Positions 35,494-43,918 of a DNA stretch of 64,000 bases are shown piece after piece; within the stretch, counting starts at the first letter, position 1; the number at the start of each line of letters is the position of its first letter. The notes under the pieces were generated by a model that saw only the letters and a list, made by a program, of their open reading frames with translations, searched no databases and was not told where the DNA came from. A program made the translations under genes and the position numbers. Origin of the DNA: Beta vulgaris subsp. vulgaris. Taxonomy: Eukaryota; Streptophyta; Magnoliopsida; Caryophyllales; Amaranthaceae. Location of the stretch: contig NC_079203.1 of the NCBI RefSeq assembly GCF_026745355.1, positions 5,677,352-5,741,351 on the forward strand, given 5' to 3'.

Positions 35494-36057
35494 TCACATC
35501 ACTATCTTGAGCTTCAAAGTGGATTTGAGTGGAGATTATGGCTTGGGTTGACCCCAAAAATGCTGAGAAAGATCAAGAATTTGAGTTCTCCGTCCTTTAA
35601 CTTCAGGAAGGAAAATTAGTAATTGCTTCATCCGTTTCATATTACTCGTTATATTTTTCAATTCACGGACTCCTAAACAATTTTTGGAGGAGAGAAAGGT
35701 AGAAAGTAAAAAGAGAAGGATCCATGTGAGAGAAGAGAGATAGAGTCATAGAGAGAATTTATTGCCCAAAAAAGGAAGTGTAGCAAATAATGTAAAAATT
35801 TCCCACAATAAAAAGTGTAGCGAGTATTATGAAACGGAGGAAGTAATTACAATCTTTGGTAATACCGTTGACATCATTATCCTCTTTTATTGTCTCTTCT
35901 TCATTCGGAAAGTTGTGACTACCTTTTTTTTTTGGTTAAAAATGCTTTGGTTTTCATGTCCAATTTGTAAAAGTAGATCTTTGACTATGGCATACCATGC
36001 GTAAAACCTGGGGAAGAATGAGTTGCGGTCTTGCGGATTACACATCGTGCACCTCTC
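35494..36057 (-). pseudogene. Truncated duplicate of the sulfotransferase 5' end, interrupted by a MITE
   Basis: From TCACATCACTATCTTGAGC to the GTAGATCTTTGAC upstream region this aligns with 34150-34500. It covers the promoter side and about 75 codons and stops just before the PAPS loop. The start codon is destroyed (AGGTAG in place of the ATGGAT region), there are in-frame stops, and a Stowaway MITE (35626-35843) sits in the coding part. It cannot make protein. Confidence 0.8.
35626..35843. mobile_element. Stowaway MITE (218 bp) inside the sulfotransferase pseudogene
   Basis: Ends CTTCATCCGTTTCATATTACTC and inverted CTTCCTCCGTTTCATAATAC. TA follows on the right (35844-35845); the left TA is not preserved. 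The flanks join into sulfotransferase sequence (GTAATTGCT / ACAATCTTTGG). Confidence 0.75.
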
Positions 36058-36096
36058 GTACAACAAATTAACAATTCAAAGGGGTAGTTGTGAATT

Positions 36097-36255
36097 GTGA
36101 TATAATGTAGGCAGGTTGGACAAGTTGGCTTATATGGAAAATTATCCTCTTCAACATCTTAAATTAAAGAGGGGGGTTGTTGAGACTTGAGATATAAGAT
36201 GTGGACAGGTTGGATGAGTTGGTTTATATGGAAAATTATCCTGTTTAACATCTTA
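36097..36255. repeat. Tandem duplication, ~90-bp unit
   Basis: TTATATGGAAAATTATCCT and the preceding CAGGTTGGA(C/T)(A/G)AGTTGG occur twice, about 90 bases apart. Confidence 0.7.
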
Positions 36256-36447
36256 TAATATGTTTCTGTTAATAAAAACATGTGAGTTGTGATGATCAAA
36301 GTGGTGTAATAAATGTTTGAGGTTTGAGTCTCCTTGATAGCAGATCATATGTAATGCTTTTATAATTGCTTTAAAAAGATTGAAGGCTCCTCATTCTAAT
36401 AATATGCATCTTTTTTTTATGGAGATTCATTCGTTAATTACTCTACA

Positions 36448-36560
36448 GTTTAACGTATTTGGCTGGGAGTAGTCTTGAGATGGGTGACCTTCTAGCAAGT
36501 TTCTTAGGGTACGCATGAGTGAAGACAAAATGCGTCGAAAGAGCTTGTGTTGATTATTGA
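36448..36560 (+). repeat. 5S-rRNA-like segment, probable Cassandra-type TRIM remnant
   Basis: TTTAACGTATTTGGCTGGGA, AGTAGT and GATGGGTGACCTTCTAGC line up with the 3' two thirds of plant 5S rRNA (internal control region). The following ACGCATGAGTGAAGACAAAA fits what is known downstream of the 5S part in Cassandra LTRs. The 5' third of 5S and LTR ends are not recognisable, so it is a fragment. Confidence 0.55.
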
Positions 36561-36947
36561 GGATAGTTGTTAGCCTTGAATACGCATTGGTAACGATAAT
36601 ACTCGACTCCGTATTGATCGGTTGTTAAAACCTGCAAGACAAAAAGACTAATCTAGGGGTTTATTTAGAAGAAATCTCTCTAATGCTGAAGGCGAATGAG
36701 TGAGCAATAAGCAAAGTGCAATGTTGCTATGGCGTCTATTGTGTTACTTATTCTACTGTATCCATGCTCTTGTATAATGTGTGGGCTTGGCCCAATAGTG
36801 TTATTAAACCTAGGATGTATATATAGTCTTATATACCGTAATGATTGACAATACAAAGGGAACTTCAATTCCTAACAAATGAAAATAGTAAATGAAGTGA
36901 TGGAGTCTGTAAATGACTATTACCTTTGTGTCAAGTGAAGTATTTAT

Positions 36948-37169
36948 TGAACTAAACTTGCTTGGTGGAGGTGGAGGGGAACTCACCTTGTGACTTGGAG
37001 GTCACAAGTTCGAACCCCACTACCCACTTGCGGTTGGGAGTAGGGAATCCGATCCCTTATATCCCCTACTCTCAAGCGTTAACATGTGTAGTTGGGTTGG
37101 CTGACCTGAGCGAGGTGCTGGTCCCATAGGGTCCTTCTTCTTACCAACTCCACTGGGAGCCCAAAAAAA
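36948..37169 (+). mobile_element. tRNA-derived SINE (222 bp)
   Basis: A pol III-like head has a box A-like TTGGTGGAGGTGG and a good box B AGTTCGAACCC about 45 bases later. A body and a 3' A run (CCCAAAAAAA) follow. The 13-bp GTGAAGTATTTAT lies directly on both sides (36935-36947 and 37170-37182). Such a long duplication with an A tail is diagnostic of target-primed retrotransposition. Confidence 0.85.
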
Positions 37170-37182
37170 GTGAAGTATTTAT

Positions 37183-38231
37183 AGGCTCACTTTGAACCAA
37201 GGAGACATTTGGGTTCTTCCTCTTTTGGGACATCCTTGCCAATTACGCTTTCAAGATTACTAATAAGGTAAAGGGTACAAGATCAATCACTGGGCGGGTC
37301 GATCTGGGTTTGGGTCCATATTTAGACCCCTATAAAATATATGATCATTATTGTATTCGTTTTGATTCGTACTTTCCCTTTAATGATCGTACTAACAAAA
37401 GTGCTTTCAAAACCTAAATCCTCCTAGTGAACCTTTAAGTTTTTACGGCGAGTTAAGACCACAAATAATATTATGGTGAAATTTGAGGATTATCATTATT
37501 TTGAGGCTTCTAATTTGCATGAACTTAGAAAATTTTATGGGATATTTTAGGGTTTTAGGGAAATAATTAGTGGATTTTGGGGGTAAATTTTGAGGATTTT
37601 GGAAGATGTTTAGTGAAATTTAGGTAGTTTTAGGACAACATGTGTTGAGGATTTCATTTACTTTTGCACTTTAAATGTGGATTTTGTAATGGGTTAGGAT
37701 AATTGGACTCCATACGAAATAATAAAGTAGAAACTTAATAATAATATTCATATTATTATTGCTAAATATATCAAAATTGATGTCAATTTGTTATAGAGGA
37801 AGAAAATATTTCATATTGTCATTTTTTTCTTGAAATATAATTTTTGAAATATAGTTGCAAATATCATAAAAACTATTTTTTCTCTCTCTTTCTCACTCAA
37901 TGAGTACCAGCCGTGTGTCATCACCCTCTTAATTGTCTAACATGTTGGAAATTATTTTCCTTTACTCCCCACCAAAAAAAGTGCTTCGGTTCCTAATTTT
38001 CCAGCCTATTCATTAAAAACGATGTCTTAATTTGGAGAAAGCAAAAAAAATACTTTTCTCAGATTCCGTTCCCTACTGTTTGGTTTATTCGTATGTTCGT
38101 ATATTTTAACGTTTAGATGAATTTCACCCCCCTAAGGTACTGTTTGGTAATTTTTATTTTATTTCAAATAATGGAATTGAACTTTGGAATTCGAAGTTTG
38201 TATTTCAATTCCTAACTAGTGTGTGGAAACT
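37183..38231. other. AT-rich intergenic region
   Basis: No gene. GGATTTTG/TTAGGG-type short repeats at 37480-37640. From 38140 the sequence (ACTGTTTGGTAATTTTTATT) may be the left half of a MITE interrupted by the MULE at 38241, its right half continuing at 39036. Confidence 0.35.
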
Positions 38232-38240
38232 GATAAGAAT

Positions 38241-39026
38241 GAGAAGGTATTGTGTCAGACCGTCCGACCATAATATTTGGTCGGACGACTTTCAGTTGGT
38301 TTCAATGTTTTTTCAATTGGTTTCAAAAAAAATTCAGTTGGTTTCAATTTTTGTTCAGTTGGTTTCAAATTTTTTTCAGTTGGATGTAAGTTACCTCTAA
38401 ATGAAAGTAATTTACCTCTAAATGAAAGTAACTTACCTTTAAATGAAAGTAAGTTACCTCTAAATGAAGGTAAGTTACCTCTAAATGAAAGTAACTTACC
38501 TCTAAATGAAAGCAACTTACCTCTAAATATTTCTGAAAAAAGGCTTAATAATATATTCTTTGCTTTGATGGCTCGAGGTCCTGAAGGTATTAGATATTTT
38601 CTACCCCTCATCTTTTAAGGCTCACCATTCCTGTAATTATGATTGCATGTATCTTTGTGTCTATTGTTGTGCTGCTTGATTGATTATTCATGCGACACAG
38701 TATTTGAAACCAAACCAATCATAGTTGATCTCGGCATACCAATCGTAGTTGTCTAAATGAAAGAACACATAGAGGCACAACCATCAAAGAAAGGAAGGGG
38801 ACGAAAACAATAACTTGAAGCTTAGAAACTAGGGCTTGTAGTTGATCTCGGCACTTTCTGCATTAAAGCATGAGTAACTGGTCTTGAACTACAATGCAAA
38901 TTTTTTCGTTGCTTTACCGATAAACGGCTCATCTTCGTGTAGTTGGAGAATTGTGGAGAGAGGAGGAGGAGGAGGAGGGATGAATTTTAGTATTTGGTTG
39001 GGCTCGTCTGACCCCAATACTTTCAC
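38241..39026. mobile_element. MULE-type non-autonomous element (copy 2), 786 bp
   Basis: Ends GAGAAGGTATTGTGTCAGAC and inverted GTGAAAGTATTGGGGTCAGA, with the 9-bp target duplication GATAAGAAT on both sides (38232-38240 and 39027-39035). The first ~100 bp match copy 1 at 17811. No transposase. Confidence 0.8.
38384..38528. repeat. 21-bp tandem repeat AAGTTACCTCTAAATGAAAGT
   Basis: About seven units inside MULE copy 2. Because the period is a multiple of three, both strands stay open and give repeating peptides (NESNLPL on plus, LLSFRGK on minus). I regard these as non-coding. Confidence 0.9.
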
Positions 39027-39035
39027 GATAAGAAT

Positions 39036-40989
39036 TCTAAATCCAAAATTTAGAATTCACTATATGTTTGGAAAGTGATTGTAAAGGGAATTTGATAGAG
39101 GAGAGAGACAAAAAGGGTTCATCGAGGAGAGAAAAAAAGAGGGTTTGATTGAGGAAAGAAAAAAAGGTAGAGAATGAGTAAAATTGGGATATAATAAATT
39201 CATTAATGGAGTTGGGATAGGTATGAGGAGAAAAATATCAAATAAGGTATTAGTTTGAATTTCAAATTCTACTAATATGGGTGTAGAGACAAAATCGTGT
39301 CTCCCTATTGAGTGCCCAATAATTAACCATGTTGTTGTCCTAATTGGTCCGATGAAAGGAAGAGCAATCAAAACATAAAATCTATTCATTACATCCAAGC
39401 CTAATTTTAAAAAATCTCAATTATATTATTCGTGATAATTATATACATTTTCTAAACCCATCGTCATAAAACGCGATGAATTATTCCTAATAATTAAGTG
39501 TATCTTTAATATTTTTATTAATTATTCTCGATAATTACAATTCTAAAGGAATTTCAAAAATCAGATTTTTATTCCTAAAGATAGTTGATTTCGGATTTTT
39601 AAAAGAAAATATTTTATCAAAGATAAAAATATAAATAAAGGATCTTAACAATGATAAAAAAAACCACATAGATAAGCATTGTGTCAAGTACACGTTGGTG
39701 CCTTAACACAACGTCGAAGCAGCTTACAAAAACCAAGAACGCGAATGCGCTAAATGCACGAGCCACCCATTAGGAGCAAGGCCCATGCGCGAAGCTCACG
39801 AGCCGTGTGCCCAGTGCACTTGTTCTTTCTTGTCCTTCTGTGTTGTTTTCGGGCTATGTTCCCTATAAATACTTATGCTTCTACGAATGTTTTTAATACA
39901 ACTTTAACATTTCATAATACGACTCCAACACTTTTTTTTTTGGCATAACTCCAACACTTTACAACACTTAATAACATACACTAATACTACAAAAACACAC
40001 ATCAAACTTGTATCCAAATTGTATAAAATTTCCATTGCAGCTTCAATATTGCTCCTCCTGCAGATCGTTACATAAAACCCATGCGACAAAGGTATATGCT
40101 TCATGAGGGTCAATTCCAATTTAATTCTTGTTTTGCTAACAATATATTTGTCATACTGTAGATCTTAAAGAAGTTCACGCTATTCCGTTTATTTATCTCT
40201 AATCTTCTCTTCTTCTTTTTTCTATATTACAGTATTCATATGCATGCATGTATGCTTTAATGCTTGGATCACCTCACATGTTTATTTTTGTTAATTAGAG
40301 ACCTAAATAAATCTTCTAATGTTAAATTCAGATAATTTGGATAATTGGATTAGGTTTCTGTAATTTGATTGTTTAAACAACATTCACTAAAAATTAGTCT
40401 TTTAAATTGCATTAACATATTACTTAGTTGTTTAATTGCACAATCTTAACATAAATCGATATTAAATAGAGGCTAACAAGGGCTGATTTGATTCCTGGTC
40501 ATACTTGTACCCTTACCCTCGAACTCAATTTTTGGTTCATTGACAATCTATGGAGTCATGACTGGAAAATCTACATTGCATAAGTCCCTAAGTTGTCGAT
40601 AAAGTTTCCCAATGTCCAATTAGGTTTATGAGTCTTCCTTTGAAAATTTGTTGGCGACTTCAAAATATTTTCCAATAAAACCTTTACAATGAGGTAAACA
40701 AGTATGTGCCATCCCACGTAGGCAATAAAAAAGGCTACATTGGTCTTTTCTTTAGAATTTCGACAAATTCCATAATTTCATATTATATGCCATCAAACAA
40801 TGAATTTCATCCAAATCCAAAATTTGAAATGAAATCTTCCTATCCAAATATAGCATGAACTTTCTTTTAACTTTTTTTTAAAAAAATATTGAGCCCTAAG
40901 GGGTTGATAATGCCATACACCTTCCCATAAGGTTTTTAAATCCCATTACATTATGAGTTTGAAAATCTTGCTTAGTCATCTAATACTTG
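39036..40989. other. Intergenic region, no gene recognised
   Basis: AT-rich. A CTATAAATAC box near 39863 behind a GC-richer stretch (39700-39840) could be an LTR or promoter remnant, but no partner was found. Confidence 0.35.
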
Positions 40990-41120
40990 TGTAATACTCC
41001 GTATTTTTGGAGGTATTCTTTATAAATAAGAAAATAATAGAATCGAAAGGTATTTTAGTATTATTTACAAAAAAATACATTTTGGGTACGCTTACAACTA
41101 TAACGTAATTATATTATAGT

Positions 41121-41354
41121 TGTTGAGAAACAGTGAATTGGAAAATTTCACTGTTCAAGCATAGTGAATGTCATGCCATGCATTTACTGCATGTTAGGAA
41201 AGTTTTTCGTCCGCGCAGAAATCGTTGAAAATGTAATGTTAAAAACAGTATACTTTTGCCTATAAATACCGATGTAAGAAATCGTTCTTCACATCAATGC
41301 AATACAATACTCTCTGATATATTTGCATAACTTCTCTCTCTATTTCTCACAACA
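41121..41354 (+). repeat. 5' LTR of copia element B
   Basis: TGTTGAGAAACAGTG...CTCACAACA. CTATAAATACC near 41260 is the likely TATA box. Confidence 0.93.
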
Positions 41355-41368
41355 CGTTATCAGCACGA
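41355..41368 (+). promoter_or_regulatory. Primer-binding site of copia B
   Basis: CGTTATCAGCACGA directly after the 5' LTR, as in element A. Primer tRNA not assigned. Confidence 0.6.
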
Positions 41369-41473
41369 GTGTTCTACCGGAAATTTTTTTAAGGTATCTT
41401 TAAAATTTTTACATCCATTTTGTTTTTAAGTTTAAATTTTTTTTCTCCAAGCCAACCCTTTTACTACCCGAAC

Positions 41474-41797
41474 ATGGACCAACAAAGTAACGGGATTAAC
41501 ATTGTTTTACACAATGTCTCTGTCTCGGGTATTTATTTTTGGATAGAGCGAAACAATGTGCCATTCACTACCAACCCAGCGAGGGGAACTGTAATACAGC
41601 CCCGACCCAGTAACCGTAACAACGGTACAAATACTCATACCAGAGAAAACCCACAAACCCCTGTTCCCAACACCAATAATAACCCTCCTATACAACCAGC
41701 TGAAAATCAACCTCCGCCCAGTAATAAAAGAGATAGAGATGAACAGGAAGAAACTAGTAGTAAACGTCACCATACTACTAACGCAGAAAACAAATAA
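41474..41797 (+). CDS. Leader ORF1 of copia B, 107 aa, unknown
   Basis: Starts MDQQSNGINIVLHN 120 bases after the LTR. Residues 1-40 look folded (hydrophobic, one Trp). Residues 40-80 are Asn/Pro/Thr-rich (PRPSNRNNGTNTHTRENPQ) and the C-terminus is charged, with KRDRDEQEETSSKRHH resembling a nuclear-localisation stretch. It is separate from gag, which begins 924 bases later. The element A copy is frameshifted at codon ~74. No known domain; coding is likely but unproven. Confidence 0.5.
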   Translation: MDQQSNGINIVLHNVSVSGIYFWIERNNVPFTTNPARGTVIQPRPSNRNNGTNTHTRENPQTPVPNTNNNPPIQPAENQPPPSNKRDRDEQEETSSKRHHTTNAENK

Positions 41798-42158
41798 TTT
41801 TAACGCCACCTTCATGGAGGGCAAGGACATTTTATTTACGTTATTTTATTTTATCTGCTCTTAAACCGCCTATATGGACAGGTTAATTTTTTTATTGCCA
41901 CCTATATGGACGGCCTAGTGAAGTGATAGCATTATTATGTCTTATATGTGCAATAATGTCGTATGTATGCAGGGAACAAGCATTCAGAACATTATTATAT
42001 ATTATTGTCTCTAATCTTCTACTTTTTTTGCATTTATAGTTACATATATTATATTACCAATTTACTAGCATGCTCTAATATATATTTGTCAATATTAGAA
42101 TTTTATTCGTTGTATATTTTTTAACTGTATATGAACTGCACAGTTAGGGATAACCCTC

Positions 42159-42166
42159 TATAAAAG
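42159..42166 (+). promoter_or_regulatory. Candidate internal TATA box in copia B leader
   Basis: TATAAAAG 105 bases before the microprotein ATG, followed by CT-rich sequence like a plant 5' UTR. Promoter function is inferred. Confidence 0.4.
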
Positions 42167-42270
42167 CGGATTACCATCCCCATTTTCACCACATATCCCT
42201 TATCTTCTTCCGATTTTTTTTCTCTAAACCCACAAATTTTTTTTCCTTCTTCCTCAACCTTCCGGCCACC

Positions 42271-42417
42271 ATGTTTAACGCCGACGACAACCGTCCTCCA
42301 CCCTCATCTTCCTCTTTTGAAGAGGATTTTAGGAAAATAAAACTCTACTTATTTCTTATAGCCGGTTTCTTTTTCCTCCTCATGGCATTAATGATATATC
42401 TCCTAATACATAAATAG
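42271..42417 (+). CDS. Leader microprotein ORF of copia B: 48-aa single-pass membrane protein
   Basis: ATG at 42271 in the context GCCACCATG, stop TAG at 42415-42417. Acidic, Pro/Ser-rich N-terminus, amphipathic EEDFRKIKL, hydrophobic segment at residues 25-46 (LYLFLIAGFFFLLMALM and onward), short basic tail. It is not in frame with, or a part of, gag (42721). The ORF is the same length and open in element A. No match to known copia proteins is recognised. It could be a captured host gene start or an element accessory protein. Confidence 0.5.
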   Translation: MFNADDNRPPPSSSSFEEDFRKIKLYLFLIAGFFFLLMALMIYLLIHK

Positions 42418-42720
42418 GAGACAAAAAAAAAATTTCCCCCGGAAGAATGGCGAAAAATGCACATGAATATCAATTTTTTTTTCTTTAAGTGCATTTTAGG
42501 AAGTTTTTTTTTGTTTATTCACTTGTTGTATTTTGTTTCTATTTTTGGTATTTTCTTGTTTTTTTTGCTTAGCTTCATTATTGTTGTACGCTATTTTTAG
42601 TTTTTTTTGTTTGTATTATTTATCTATAATAATAATGATATAAATCAGGGGGAGATAATATATATATGTGATTTATCATCATTACTAATTTCAAATATTT
42701 ACCTATTTGTAGTCAAAAGA

Positions 42721-43788
42721 ATGGGAGATCTAGTGAAAAGACAATTTAACATACTAGATCTATCTGGGCAAAAGTTTTTAGAATGGACGGTGGACGCCCA
42801 AATGAATTTAAAGGCCCAAGGACTGGAACATACAATTAAAGATGTGACAACCCAACAAGGGGATGCAACTACAACAGCCGCATCAGTTAAAATTGCGACT
42901 GTACAAGAAAAGGCAAAAGCCTTAGTCCTCCTAAGACATCATTTACATGAAAGTTTAAAAAGTGAATATCTACTTGTGGATGATCCAAAAGAACTATGGG
43001 ATAGCCTAAATGAAAGATATGGGCATCACAAAAATGTGCTTCTCCCAAAGGCACATTATGACTGGACCAATCTGAGGTTCCAGGATTTTAAAACGGTCAG
43101 TGATTACAATTCAACATTGTTTAGAATTGTATCATTGTTAAGATATTGTGATCATCCCATCACAGAAGAGCAAATGATAAACAAAACGCTCTCCACTTTC
43201 CACGCCTCTAATATCATATTGGCAGAACAATACAGGTTCAGAGCTTTCAAAAAGTACTCTGAGCTAATCTCAGTACTACTTGTGGCTGAACAAAATAATG
43301 ATCTTTTGCTGAAAAATCATAATCTTAGACCTACGGGGTCTTCAGCCACTCATGAGATAAATGCAATAGAAAGCTCTAATCCACCAGAAGCAAATGCTAT
43401 ACATAGTGGTGGACGCGGTAATTACAACGGTCGTGGGAGAGGACGTGGTAATTACCGTGGCCGAGGGCGTGGACGTGGAAGAGGCCGATTTTCCCCAAGA
43501 AATAATAATTTTAAACATTCTGATAAAAATTGGGGACAATCATCTGGAAATCAGAGGCAGACGTCCTATAAAGGAAATGATACTTGCCATAGATGTGGCA
43601 TGACTGGGCACTGGGGCCGCACATGTCGTACTGCCAAACATTTGGTAGATCTATATCAAGCTTCAATAAAAAACAAAGGAAAAAATGCTGAAGCAAACTT
43701 TGTTAATGAAGCCACTACATCCATGCCCAGCCTTGATGTTTCAGATTTTTTTATGGATGATGCTGAAGTTGAAAATAAGTTTGTTTAG
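42721..43788 (+). CDS. gag: Copia B gag, intact, 355 aa
   Basis: Starts MGDLVKRQFNIL; an upstream in-frame ATG at 42607 is less likely because homologues begin here and a TTTGTAG acceptor-like site lies just before. Residues ~1-200 form the UBN2-type capsid domain. An RGG/GRGRG-rich basic stretch covers roughly 235-265, and a single CCHC knuckle CHRCGMTGHWGRTC lies at 289-302. The C-terminus is acidic (MDDAEVENKFV). Gag packages the element RNA into cytoplasmic particles. It is the only full-length open structural gene among the three copia elements here. The stop and ~130 bases separate it from protease. Confidence 0.9.
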   Translation: MGDLVKRQFNILDLSGQKFLEWTVDAQMNLKAQGLEHTIKDVTTQQGDATTTAASVKIATVQEKAKALVLLRHHLHESLKSEYLLVDDPKELWDSLNERYGHHKNVLLPKAHYDWTNLRFQDFKTVSDYNSTLFRIVSLLRYCDHPITEEQMINKTLSTFHASNIILAEQYRFRAFKKYSELISVLLVAEQNNDLLLKNHNLRPTGSSATHEINAIESSNPPEANAIHSGGRGNYNGRGRGRGNYRGRGRGRGRGRFSPRNNNFKHSDKNWGQSSGNQRQTSYKGNDTCHRCGMTGHWGRTCRTAKHLVDLYQASIKNKGKNAEANFVNEATTSMPSLDVSDFFMDDAEVENKFV

Positions 43789-43918
43789 ATCACAATCGAT
43801 TAATGTGCTTAGTTTATTTCAACTGCTTCAATATCCACTTTCATGTATTTGTTCCTTTATTATTAATAAAAATACGTATTTTTCTTATACTAATCATCGT
43901 ATTTATTATTTATGAAGA

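Noticed and set aside
36440..36570. A functional 5S rRNA gene
   Set aside because: The 5' third of 5S is missing and many conserved positions are changed.
36948..37030. A tRNA gene
   Set aside because: Only box A/B-like motifs fit; no cloverleaf closes, and the A tail and target duplication show a SINE.
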